From NCBI GenBank assembly GCA_030537835.1, contig JAUNVB010000012.1, forward strand, positions 1-45,680: a stretch of 45,680 bases of DNA, given 5' to 3'. The position numbers were made by a program, and so were the translations under genes. Below, piece after piece: positions 37,706-45,300 of the stretch. The stretch comes from Andreesenia angusta (GTDB lineage: Bacteria; Bacillota; Clostridia; Tissierellales; Gottschalkiaceae). Numbering within the stretch: the stretch's first letter is position 1; the number at the start of each line of letters is the position of its first letter. Below the pieces are notes generated by a model. That model was given only the letters and a program-made list of their open reading frames with translations. It did no database searches and was not told where the DNA came from.

Positions 37706-38938
37706 CTATTTAAAATTAACTCTATGATAAACTTTTTTTCCTTTTTTAATCATCATACTTCCATTTTCAAAATATGATTTATCTATAGATATGCTAGGCT
37801 CTTTTATAGTCTCTTCATTAATATGAATTCCATTTTGTTGAACCAATCTTCTTCCTTCTCCATTAGATTTAGTAAGACCTAGTTCTACAAGCAATGATAA
37901 TAGACCTATCCCTTCTTCGAATCTACTCTCATCAATATCTGTAGAAGGTATTGAATCGGCATCCTTTCCACCTTCAAATAGTGCTCTTGCAGCCTTTTGA
38001 GATTCTTCAGCTGCTTTTTCCCCATGTATTAATTTAGTTACTTCATAAGCTAATATCTCTTTCGCTTTATTTATCTCAGCTCCTTCTAATTCAGAGAGCT
38101 TTCTAATTTCTTCTATAGGTACAAATGTTAACATTCTAAGACATTTTTCAACATCAGCATCATCTACATTTCTCCAATATTGATAGAAATCATAAGGTGA
38201 CATCTTATCAGCCGATAACCAACATGTTCCATCTGCAGTCTTACCCATCTTCTTGCCTTCACTATTCGTTAAAAGTGTGCAAGTCATTGCATAGACCTGC
38301 TCTCCACCTTTTCTTCTAATAAGATCCATACCAGCAATCATATTAGACCATTGGTCATCTCCGCCTAATTGCATTTTACAATTATATTCTTTATTTAGAA
38401 TATAAAAATCGTAACCTTGCATTAACATGTAATTGAATTCAAGAAAAGAAAGTCCTTTCTCTAATCTCTGCTTAAAACATTCTGCAGTTAACATCCTATT
38501 TACAGAGAAATGAACTCCTATATCTCTTAAGAAATCAAGGTAGTTTAGATTTAATAGCCAATCTGCATTATTAACTAATAGGGCTTTATCATCTTTAAAA
38601 TCTATAAATCTTTCTAATTGAGATTTTATCCCTTGAACATTTTTTTCTATATCTTCTTTCGATAGCATCTTTCTCATATCTGTTCTGCCAGAAGGATCCC
38701 CAATTACGGCTGTTCCTCCTCCTACTAATGCAATAGGTCTATGACCTGCTTTTTGCATATGAGCCATGAACATCATAGCTATAAAATGGCCTACATGAAG
38801 ACTGTCTGCAGTAGGATCAAAGCCAATATAGAAAGTTATCTTTTCTCTTCCTAATAACTCTCTGATTTCATCTTCATGAGTCATCTGTTTTATATATCCT
38901 CGTTCATTTAAAATATCGAATACATTTCTATCTTCCAT
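37706..38938 (-). CDS. tyrS: Tyrosyl-tRNA synthetase (TyrZ-like)
   Basis: A 410-residue class I synthetase charging tRNA-Tyr. [13 protein letters not shown] carries the HIGH-type motif and KKMGKTADG the KMSKS-type motif; the C-terminal S4 domain ([23 protein letters not shown]) binds tRNA. The KMGKT form and length resemble B. subtilis TyrZ more than TyrS. The ATG at 38938 is preferred since GGAGGA sits 5 bases upstream; an ATG at 38950 overlaps that site. A leader with an attenuator-type terminator precedes the gene. Confidence 0.96.
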   Translation of the reverse strand: MEDRNVFDILNERGYIKQMTHEDEIRELLGREKITFYIGFDPTADSLHVGHFIAMMFMAHMQKAGHRPIALVGGGTAVIGDPSGRTDMRKMLSKEDIEKNVQGIKSQLERFIDFKDDKALLVNNADWLLNLNYLDFLRDIGVHFSVNRMLTAECFKQRLEKGLSFLEFNYMLMQGYDFYILNKEYNCKMQLGGDDQWSNMIAGMDLIRRKGGEQVYAMTCTLLTNSEGKKMGKTADGTCWLSADKMSPYDFYQYWRNVDDADVEKCLRMLTFVPIEEIRKLSELEGAEINKAKEILAYEVTKLIHGEKAAEESQKAARALFEGGKDADSIPSTDIDESRFEEGIGLLSLLVELGLTKSNGEGRRLVQQNGIHINEETIKEPSISIDKSYFENGSMMIKKGKKVYHRVNFK

Positions 38939-38970
38939 TTCTTCCTCCATTTCTTATATTTTTGTGAATG

Positions 38971-39004
38971 AAAAAAGCCTCTCACCCCTAAGGACGAAAA
39001 GCTC
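38971..39004 (-). terminator. Attenuator-type terminator in the tyrS leader
   Basis: Minus-strand stem of about 13 bp (GAGCUUUUCGUCC, loop UUAG, then GGGUGAGAGGCUUU with several G-U pairs) followed by a U-run. It ends 32 bases before the tyrS start codon, between promoter and gene. Its left arm GCUUUUC is complementary to GAAAAGC (39070-39076) near the start of the leader, which could form a competing antiterminator. Confidence 0.7.
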
Positions 39005-39087
39005 GATTTAATCTCCACAGAAATATAAAATAATCCGTTTAAAAAGTTTATTTAGCTTTAAATAAATATGCTTTTCTTCTAGGATTA

Positions 39088-39116
39088 ATCTTAATATATA
39101 TATATTTCTTTGTCAA
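39088..39116 (-). promoter_or_regulatory. Promoter of tyrS
   Basis: Minus-strand TTGACA (39111-39116), 17-base spacer and TAAGAT (39088-39093). Transcription would start near 39081, giving a leader of about 140 bases. Confidence 0.65.
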
Positions 39117-39142
39117 TATTCAAGATGCTCTTAAGACCATAA

Positions 39143-39172
39143 ATGAGAGGATGGATTTCTCCATCCTCTCAT
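39143..39172 (-). terminator. Terminator after superoxide reductase
   Basis: A perfect 13-bp stem ATGAGAGGATGGA/TCCATCCTCTCAT with a GAAA tetraloop on the minus strand, 10 bases past the stop. The T-run is short, but the stem and GNRA loop are very stable. Confidence 0.75.
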
Positions 39173-39182
39173 CTAATTGTTT

Positions 39183-39554
39183 TTATTTTGCTTCGATTTC
39201 TAATTCATTCTCCCATAACCCGTGAATATTACAATAGCTAATTGCATATAATTTACCTGATTTTGGAAGCTTAACTGATACCTCTACACATGGCTCTGCA
39301 AATATATCAGACTCTCCATGTGCTGCAAATTCATAGCTTCCTAATTCAACTGCTAATTTCGCTCCCTCAGGAACAAAGAATAACTTTATCCACTTTATAT
39401 TATGCTCTAAAGTATTTGGATGTGCTATTTCTTCTCCAACATGAGCTTTTATTTTTATTAATTCACCAACCTCAAATTTATCTGGTGCAATTATTGCTGG
39501 AACGTGCTTTTCCCCTTTCCAGTCTCCTGATTGTACAATATTCTCTATAGCCAT
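39183..39554 (-). CDS. Superoxide reductase (neelaredoxin/desulfoferrodoxin type)
   Basis: A 123-residue non-heme iron enzyme that reduces superoxide to peroxide without making oxygen. All ligands of the Fe(His)4Cys centre are visible: His17 (EKHVPAI), His45 and His51 (HPNTLEHNI), Cys108 and His111 (CNIHGLW). The N-terminal desulforedoxin domain is missing, so it is the one-iron class (neelaredoxin). The ATG at 39554 has AGGAGG 9 bases upstream; a longer frame runs into the untranslated leader. The peroxide it makes is removed by the neighbouring peroxiredoxin and by catalase. Confidence 0.95.
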   Translation of the reverse strand: MAIENIVQSGDWKGEKHVPAIIAPDKFEVGELIKIKAHVGEEIAHPNTLEHNIKWIKLFFVPEGAKLAVELGSYEFAAHGESDIFAEPCVEVSVKLPKSGKLYAISYCNIHGLWENELEIEAK

Positions 39555-39693
39555 TTTAATTCTGCCTCCTAATATATACTTAAATTCGCCTCTGTTTAAT
39601 ATATACACCATTTCTATATGGATTAAACAATTATCTTAAATCATTTTTTGCCCTATATATTCAATTTATTTTTCTCAATATAAAGGTATAAAA

Positions 39694-39722
39694 ATAAAGC
39701 TAGAATCTATATCTAGCTTTAT
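39694..39722 (-). terminator. Terminator after the selenoperoxiredoxin gene
   Basis: Minus-strand 11-bp stem ATAAAGCTAGA/TCTAGCTTTAT with a 7-base loop, followed by TTTTTA. It separates the peroxiredoxin and superoxide reductase transcripts. Confidence 0.8.
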
Positions 39723-39760
39723 CTCTATATATTTATTTATACGAATTTTTTAATCTAAAA

Positions 39761-40282
39761 TTATAAAAGTTCGTCTCCTTCTTCCCAGTTAGCTGGTACT
39801 AAACCTTCTGTTTGAAGTCCTTTTAATACTCTTAGTATTTCGTCAACATTTCTTCCAACGTTTAAATCGTGGCAAACGCTGTACTTAACTTCTCCATCTG
39901 GATTTATTATGAATAGTCCTCTAAGTGCTATTCCTTCATCTTCTAGTAAAACTCCATAATCTTCTGAAGCTTTTCTAGTCTTATCTGAAGCTAGTGGATG
40001 GTTTAACTTTCCTAATGCTCCATCTATCCAAGCTTTATGTGAATGCTCACTATCAGTACTTACTCCTAATACTTCTGCATTCAACTCTTTGAATTCATCA
40101 TACCTTTGACTAAAGGCTCTTATTTCAGTCGGTCAGATGAAAGTAAAATCTAGTGGGTAGAAGTATAATACTAAATACTTTCCTTTATAATCTGATAATT
40201 TTACATCTGTAAAGTCTGATCCATCACCAAGTACTGCTGGTAGATTAAAATCAGGAGCTGGTTTTCCTACTAATCTGTCCAT
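39761..40282 (-). CDS. prxU: Selenocysteine peroxiredoxin, AhpC/Prx1 type (in-frame UGA = Sec50)
   Basis: A 173-residue thiol-peroxidase-fold protein when UGA is read as selenocysteine. It starts at the ATG at 40282, 6 bases after AGGAGAG. The in-frame UGA (40133-40135) is codon 50, in [16 protein letters not shown], exactly where 2-Cys peroxiredoxins have the peroxidatic Cys (FVCPTE). The frame is otherwise intact: [13 protein letters not shown] at the start, [27 protein letters not shown] and [16 protein letters not shown]. The C-terminal motif is LVPANW, where typical family members have VCPANW, so the usual resolving Cys is replaced by Val162; a Cys is present instead at 137 (YSVCHDL). 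A SECIS-like hairpin follows the UGA. A caller treating UGA as stop would report only a fragment from 40084. It would reduce peroxides alongside superoxide reductase and catalase. Confidence 0.92.
40102..40117 (-). promoter_or_regulatory. SECIS-like hairpin of the peroxiredoxin gene
   Basis: Sixteen bases after the UGA the minus strand forms stem CCUUU/AAAGG, extended by a G-U pair, with apical loop AGUC. The loop GU is 23-24 bases past the UGA. This matches the bacterial SECIS layout and parallels the hairpin in the HesB-like gene. Confidence 0.7.
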
Positions 40283-40330
40283 CAAAATCTCTCCTTTTAT
40301 TTTCATTGATTTATTTAAAATTGAACGAAT

Positions 40331-40388
40331 TTATTAGAATTCTTATAAATTCTTTCTCACAATACTATTATACCCTTATTTATTAAGG
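40331..40388 (-). promoter_or_regulatory. Peroxiredoxin promoter region with two operator-like palindromes
   Basis: Minus-strand TATAAT at 40367-40372 lacks a clear -35. An 18-base near-perfect palindrome TTATTAGAATTCTTATAA (40331-40348) lies just downstream of the expected start, and an inverted repeat CCTTA/TAAGG (40374-40388) lies just upstream of the -10. The AT-rich palindrome loosely resembles PerR boxes, but the spacing differs. Confidence 0.45.
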
Positions 40389-40480
40389 CAAAACATTTTT
40401 TTGAAAATTAATCTAATTCGTTCTCTATAGATATTATAATCCATATTGTAAAATATTTCCACTTTCCTTTATATGCTCTT

Positions 40481-40527
40481 AATTAATATAAGTATTAATT
40501 GACATATCTAAATAAATAAAATAAAAT
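40481..40527 (+). promoter_or_regulatory. Promoter of proC with palindrome over the -35
   Basis: TTGACA (40499-40504), 17-base spacer, TAAAAT (40522-40527). A perfect inverted repeat AATTAATA-taag-TATTAATT (40481-40500) touches the first bases of the -35. Confidence 0.6.
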
Positions 40528-40558
40528 AATACTTAATTGTATCTAGGGAGATGATTTA

Positions 40559-41362
40559 ATGCATAAATTAGGATTTATAGGTCTTGGTAATATGGGATTT
40601 AGTATATTGTCAGGATTGATTAGTGATGATAATTCTAAAGAATTTACTTTCTATGAAATATCGGATCAGATAATAGATAGGATTGAAAATGAATATGGGA
40701 TAAAATCTGCGAGAAGTTTAGAAGATCTCTGTTCTAATTCAAAATATATTTTACTGGCTATTAAGCCTCAAAATTATAAAGAAATAATCGAACAAATATC
40801 CGATTATTTAAATGATGATTCTATAATAATAACTATAGCACCTGGCTTTAGTACTGAAGATATCAAAGCGATTCTAGGAAAAGATTTTAAAATTGTAAGA
40901 TCAATGCCTAATACTCCGGCATTAGTCTCTGAAGGAATGAGCTGTATATCTTTTTCTGATAATGAATTTACTCAATCTGAGAGAGAAGATATAGTAAATA
41001 TATTTAATTCCTGTGGTAAAGTGGAAGTAATACCTGAAAATTATATGGATGCGGTAGTTCCAGTATCGGGATCTTCTCCTGCATATATATATATACTTAT
41101 AGAGGCTATGGCGGATGCTGGTGTATCTATGGGACTTACTAGAGAACTCTCTTATAGATTAGCCTCACAAGCTGTCCTAGGCTCTGCTAAAATGGTGATA
41201 GAAACAAATAGGCACCCAGCTGAATTAAAAGATGCAGTTTGTTCCCCTGGCGGTACTACTATAGCTGCTGTACGTGAATTGGAAAAGAATGGATTTAGAT
41301 CTTCTTTAATAGAAGCTATGCAAAAAGCATTTGAAAGAGGTATAGAATTAAAAAATCTATAG
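40559..41362 (+). CDS. proC: Pyrroline-5-carboxylate reductase
   Basis: A 267-residue NAD(P)H enzyme making proline from pyrroline-5-carboxylate. Rossmann start KLGFIGLGNMGFSILSGL, then LLAIKPQNYKEI, RSMPNTPALVSEGMS and the C-terminal dimer domain VSGSSPAYIYILIEAMADAGVSMGL, DAVCSPGGTTIAAVRELE. GGGAG lies 8 bases upstream of the ATG. It is monocistronic on the plus strand; its stop codon lies within the terminator stem. Confidence 0.96.
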   Translation: MHKLGFIGLGNMGFSILSGLISDDNSKEFTFYEISDQIIDRIENEYGIKSARSLEDLCSNSKYILLAIKPQNYKEIIEQISDYLNDDSIIITIAPGFSTEDIKAILGKDFKIVRSMPNTPALVSEGMSCISFSDNEFTQSEREDIVNIFNSCGKVEVIPENYMDAVVPVSGSSPAYIYILIEAMADAGVSMGLTRELSYRLASQAVLGSAKMVIETNRHPAELKDAVCSPGGTTIAAVRELEKNGFRSSLIEAMQKAFERGIELKNL

Positions 41363-41382
41363 ACTTAGTCTATAGATTTTTT
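41350..41382. terminator. Bidirectional terminator between proC and the metal ABC operon
   Basis: A 15-bp perfect stem AAAAAATCTATAGAC/GTCTATAGATTTTTT with a 3-base loop. It contains the proC stop codon and has A/T runs for both directions. Confidence 0.85.
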
Positions 41383-41416
41383 AAATTTATATATAATTTT
41401 CTGTTATATTTAATCT

Positions 41417-42517
41417 CTAATCGTATGCTTCTATAAAATCTCTTCCTTTATCCGTTACATATGCAATACTATTTTTGATTTCAAGCATACTCTCTTTTTC
41501 TAATTCTGTAATTGTGTCATTTATAAACTTCTTATTCATTCTAAAATGCTCATTCAATGTATTGATATTACATTCTTCTACAAAATCATCCTTAGCCATA
41601 TGTCTATTCACATGGAATAGAATCGAAAGTTTTGCAAAATCTAATCTCTGTTTCTTTCTTCTTCTAATATTAGTTATAACACCATCATTAGGAGATAATA
41701 TGAATACAATTGTAAATACTATTCCTGTAACAGTAGCAATCATACCAGCTATAGATACATCCCATCTTATAGCCAAGTAATGGCCTATTGCACTATTAAT
41801 CGCTCCAATTAAAATAGCATAAAATATCATTCTCTTAAGATTATTCGTCAATAAATATGCCGTTGCTGGCGGAACAATCATAAATGAAATAACTAATATT
41901 GAGCCTACTGCTTGGAAAACTCCAACCGTAGTTATAGATACTATAGTCATAAGTGCATAGTGAAGAGCTACGGGTGCAAATCCTAATATAAATGCTTCTG
42001 ATTTGTCAAAAGTTACTAATTTAAGTTCTTTATAAAATAATAATACGAATATCAAATTTATTATAAATATCGCACCTATAAGATACATAGCTTTCGGTCC
42101 TATATCTGTACCATTTAACAATAATCTATCAAAAGGCGCAAATTCTATCTCTCCTAGAAATACCGAGTCTATGCATAGATGTACTGAACTTGCAAATTTA
42201 GATATCATTATAATCGCTATACTGAATAGAGCCGGAAATATTAGTCCAATTGCCGAATCTTCAGAGACAAGATTAGTCTGATTCAAGAGTTCAGTAAGAT
42301 AAACTGTCAGAACTCCCATTAACGCTGCTCCAATTACTAATAATGGCGAGGATAGATCTTGAACTATGAAGAACGATATAACTATACCAAGAAGTATAGT
42401 ATGAGTTATAGAATCACATATCATGGCCATTTTTCTGAGGATTAGAAAAACACCTGGTATTGCACAAGCCATTGCGGCTAATATTGCTATTATTTGAATT
42501 TGGACATGAGCACTCAT
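41417..42517 (-). CDS. Metal ABC transporter permease with fused C-terminal winged-helix domain
   Basis: A 366-residue permease of the ABC-3 (TroC/TroD, ZnuB) family with about eight to nine membrane segments in residues 1-280 (family motif MAMICDSITHTILLGIVISFF; PPATAYLLTNNLKRM). Residues about 285-366 are a soluble, basic then acidic tail (FAKLSILFHVNRHMAKDDF, NEHFRMNKKFINDTITELEKE, YVTDKGRDF) that reads as a winged helix-turn-helix. Similar permease-regulator fusions are known, for example chlamydial YtgCR, and B. subtilis MntC also has a long tail. The start overlaps the preceding permease stop (ATGA), with AAGGTGAT upstream. It is the last gene of the operon. Confidence 0.88.
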   Translation of the reverse strand: MSAHVQIQIIAILAAMACAIPGVFLILRKMAMICDSITHTILLGIVISFFIVQDLSSPLLVIGAALMGVLTVYLTELLNQTNLVSEDSAIGLIFPALFSIAIIMISKFASSVHLCIDSVFLGEIEFAPFDRLLLNGTDIGPKAMYLIGAIFIINLIFVLLFYKELKLVTFDKSEAFILGFAPVALHYALMTIVSITTVGVFQAVGSILVISFMIVPPATAYLLTNNLKRMIFYAILIGAINSAIGHYLAIRWDVSIAGMIATVTGIVFTIVFILSPNDGVITNIRRRKKQRLDFAKLSILFHVNRHMAKDDFVEECNINTLNEHFRMNKKFINDTITELEKESMLEIKNSIAYVTDKGRDFIEAYD

Positions 42518-43410
42518 TCTATCACCTTGTATTCTTCTTTATTTTTATTTCTAAACTTAAGTTTTCTCCATAACAATCCTCTTTTTGGAGCAAAAATTAA
42601 GCTTATCAAAACTATTACACTTGCAACTAATACTATAACCGGTCCTGTTGCTAATTTTGAAGTTGTCGAGCTTATAACAGTTCCTACTACTCCAGAAATC
42701 GCCCCGAATATTGAAGACAGTACTATCATCTTACTCAATTGATTAGTCCACTGTCTTGCTGCAGAAGCTGGAGCTATTAACATAGCACTCATAAGTACTA
42801 CACCTACCATCTGTATGCCTACCATTACGGCTAAAACTATCAAAAATGATATTAACATTCCTACTTTCTGTGAAGAAATTCCTATAGTGTCAGAGAATTC
42901 CGAATCAAAAGATACGATCTTCATCTCTTTCCAAAATAATCCTACTAATACTATTGTTATTATACACATAGCTACCATCATCTTTAAATCTCTAGCAAGG
43001 AAAGTTGAAGCTTGCCCAAAAATAAATTTATCTAGACCTGCTTGATTTGAATTAGCTAATTTTTGTATATAGGTTAAAAAAACTACTCCTAATCCAAAAA
43101 ACGATGAAAATACTACTGCTAATGCAGTATCAAATTTTATCTTAGAATACCTAACTATAGAAAAGATAAAATAAGAAGCTAGGAATCCAGATAAAGTAGC
43201 GCCTAAAAGCAATGCTTCTGTAGCTTTTATCTGTGTTAATATAAAAGCTATACATATACCTGGTAATGCTGAGTGAGAGACCGCATCTCCAAGCAAACTC
43301 TGTTTTCTTATAAAAGCAAAACTTCCCATAATCCCGCTAATTACTCCTAATATAGCAGAACCTATTGCAACAATCTGTATCGTATAATCTTTAAATATAG
43401 ATAAATCCAT
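42514..43410 (-). CDS. Metal ABC transporter permease
   Basis: A 298-residue ABC-3 family permease with about eight membrane segments (GSAILGVISGIMGSFAFIRKQSLLGDAVSHSALPGICIAF is the family signature; APASAARQWTNQLSKM near the end). It pairs with the fused permease to make a heterodimeric channel for Mn, Zn or Fe. The ATG at 43410 is chosen, with AGGTGAG 5 bases upstream; a GTG at 43419 overlapping the ATPase gene is the alternative. It overlaps the next gene by 4 bases. Confidence 0.92.
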   Translation of the reverse strand: MDLSIFKDYTIQIVAIGSAILGVISGIMGSFAFIRKQSLLGDAVSHSALPGICIAFILTQIKATEALLLGATLSGFLASYFIFSIVRYSKIKFDTALAVVFSSFFGLGVVFLTYIQKLANSNQAGLDKFIFGQASTFLARDLKMMVAMCIITIVLVGLFWKEMKIVSFDSEFSDTIGISSQKVGMLISFLIVLAVMVGIQMVGVVLMSAMLIAPASAARQWTNQLSKMIVLSSIFGAISGVVGTVISSTTSKLATGPVIVLVASVIVLISLIFAPKRGLLWRKLKFRNKNKEEYKVIE

Positions 43411-43411
43411 A

Positions 43412-44140
43412 TTACTCACCTACCGCTTCTCTTTTTATAGAGTAAGCTCTGTCTATATTCTCATCTGTGAACACATCTTCAACTTTACCGTAGTCTATTA
43501 TAGTTTTATTCAAAAGTATAACATCATCAAAGTATTCGGGTACAGTTCTTAAATCATGATGCACTATTACTAATGTCTTCCCTTGCTCTTTAAGCTCTCT
43601 TAGTAGATTGACTATTGTAAGCTCCGTTTTGGCATCTACCCCTTTAAAGGGTTCATCCATAAAATAAATATTTGCTTCCTGAACTAATGCTCTTGCTAAG
43701 AAGACTCTCTGTTGTTGTCCTCCAGATAATTCAGAAATTTGTCTACTCTTATAATCTGCCATACCTACTCTTTCTATAGCTCTTTCTGCTTTTTCTTTAT
43801 CTTCTTTTTTTGGTCTTTTAAACCATCCAAGTTTTCCATATCTTCCCATTAAAACTACGTCAAAAACGTCTGTTGGAAAATCCCAATCTACTGAACCTGA
43901 TTGAGGAATATAGGCGATATCTTGATTTTTATTACTGTAGACATCGCCTTCTATTAAAACTCTTCCTGCTATAGGTTTTATAAGGTTAAGTATGGATTTA
44001 ATAAGTGTTGATTTTCCCGCACCATTAGGGCCAACTATTGCTGTTATTCTCCCTTTCTCAATCTTAAGATCTATATCCCTTAAAACAGGCTTCTCTCTAT
44101 ATGCTACGGTCAGATCGTCTACTCTTATTATGCTATCCAT
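43412..44140 (-). CDS. Metal ABC transporter ATP-binding protein
   Basis: A 242-residue ABC ATPase energising metal import. Walker A GPNGAGKSTL, Q-loop YIPQSG, ABC signature LSGGQQQRV, Walker B IYFMDEPF and switch His (VHHDL) are all present. SVDWDFPTDVFDVVLMGRYGKLGWFKRP is typical of the Mn/Zn (TroB/MntB) branch. It lies 36 bases after the binding-protein gene and is followed within 2 bases by the first permease. Confidence 0.95.
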   Translation of the reverse strand: MDSIIRVDDLTVAYREKPVLRDIDLKIEKGRITAIVGPNGAGKSTLIKSILNLIKPIAGRVLIEGDVYSNKNQDIAYIPQSGSVDWDFPTDVFDVVLMGRYGKLGWFKRPKKEDKEKAERAIERVGMADYKSRQISELSGGQQQRVFLARALVQEANIYFMDEPFKGVDAKTELTIVNLLRELKEQGKTLVIVHHDLRTVPEYFDDVILLNKTIIDYGKVEDVFTDENIDRAYSIKREAVGE

Positions 44141-44176
44141 TTACTCCACTCCTTATTATAAACTCCTTAAATATTT

Positions 44177-45199
44177 TTATTTCAATGCTCCTGCAATAGT
44201 ATCTATATTATGCTTTACAGTCGCTATATAAGTGTCATCTCCCGATCCTTCGTCACCTAATGAATCTGAATAAAGCTCTCCACCTATTTGAACATCGAAT
44301 CCTTTTGCCTTAACTGCTTCTTGAAGTGCTTCTACATTCTTCTTAGGCACTGAAGACTCAACGAATATGGCTTTTATCTTACGATCTTTTATGAAATCAG
44401 ATATTTCTGTAACATCCGATGTACTCGCTTCCGATTCAGTACTAATTCCTTGAAGACCTTTTACTTCGAAACCATATCTTTTAGCGAAATAATTAAAGGC
44501 GTCGTGTGCAGTTACTAATACTCTTTGATCTTCTGGTACTTCTTTAGCCTTTTCTTCTACATATTTATCAAGTTCATCTAATTCTGCTAAATAACTATCG
44601 AGATTCGATTTATAATCATCTTTATTTTCTGGATCTAATTCTTCTAATTTAGCTTCTACTTCTTTTGCTACTTCTTGCCAGATAGTCACATCAAACCAGA
44701 TATGCGGATCAAAATTACCTTGAAAATCTGGTGATTTTAATAATAGACTTTCATCTAAATTAGATGAAGAATCTAAGATCATCTTATCTTTTTTCTCAAG
44801 ACTTCCAAAAACTTCTCCCATCTGTCCTTCAAGATGTAATCCACCATATACTACTAAATCGGCTTCCTCTAATTTATTTACATCTCCAGCACTAGGTTTA
44901 TAAAGATGTGGATCTACTCCTGGTCCCATCAGTCCATCTACTTCTAAATGGTCCCCTGATAGTTGATCTACTAAATCTTTAAGCATAGTAGTCGTAGCTA
45001 CTACTGTCTTCTTACCGCCTTCTTTCGAATCCTCTTTAGACTCGTCTTTTTCATCTGATTTACCTTCTTTATCACCAGAGTCCTCCACCTTTGTATCTGT
45101 AGAGCCATTATCTTTATTTCCATCATCTCCACCAGAACATCCTACTGCAGAAATGGCAATTAAGGAAATTGACATTGCTAATGCTAAAAATCTCTTCAT
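44177..45199 (-). CDS. Metal-binding lipoprotein of an ABC importer (TroA/ZnuA/MntA family)
   Basis: A 340-residue substrate-binding lipoprotein. The signal peptide ends SAVGC with lipidated Cys21, followed by a Lys/Asp/Glu/Ser-rich tether (about 22-63). Candidate metal ligands are His in GVDPHLYKPS, His in FDPHIWFDV, His in TAHDAFNYF and the Asp in SLGDEGSGDDTY, a TroA-like set. The long His-rich loop of true ZnuA is missing, which leans away from zinc-only specificity, but Mn, Fe or Zn remain possible. GAGGAGG lies 8 bases upstream of the ATG. It is the first gene of the operon. Confidence 0.93.
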   Translation of the reverse strand: MKRFLALAMSISLIAISAVGCSGGDDGNKDNGSTDTKVEDSGDKEGKSDEKDESKEDSKEGGKKTVVATTTMLKDLVDQLSGDHLEVDGLMGPGVDPHLYKPSAGDVNKLEEADLVVYGGLHLEGQMGEVFGSLEKKDKMILDSSSNLDESLLLKSPDFQGNFDPHIWFDVTIWQEVAKEVEAKLEELDPENKDDYKSNLDSYLAELDELDKYVEEKAKEVPEDQRVLVTAHDAFNYFAKRYGFEVKGLQGISTESEASTSDVTEISDFIKDRKIKAIFVESSVPKKNVEALQEAVKAKGFDVQIGGELYSDSLGDEGSGDDTYIATVKHNIDTIAGALK

Positions 45200-45233
45200 A
45201 ATTATACCTCCTCAAATTCTTTACTTGTGTAAT

Positions 45234-45262
45234 ATAATAACAATTTTCATTATCATAGTCAA
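45234..45262 (-). promoter_or_regulatory. Metal-operon promoter with Fur-box-like operator
   Basis: Minus-strand TTGACT (45257-45262), 17-base spacer and TATTAT (45234-45239). Filling the spacer and -10 is GATAATGAAAATTGTTATT (45236-45254), which agrees with the 19-base Fur-box consensus at 15 positions. This indicates control by a Fur-family metal repressor (Fur, Zur, PerR or Mur), not a DtxR/MntR type. Confidence 0.7.
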
Positions 45263-45300
45263 GTATATATCTAAATTTTTTTATGTTTTCTTTTAAAAAT

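Noticed and set aside
39031..39087. Helix TAATCC/GGATTA enclosing an AU hairpin in the tyrS leader as a riboswitch-like fold
   Set aside because: The outer strand at 39082-39087 lies between the -10 and the predicted start, so it is probably not transcribed; only the inner AU hairpin would remain.
39761..40084. Peroxiredoxin as a short gene starting at TTG 40084
   Set aside because: This is the part after the UGA only; it would lack the catalytic centre and has no ribosome binding site.
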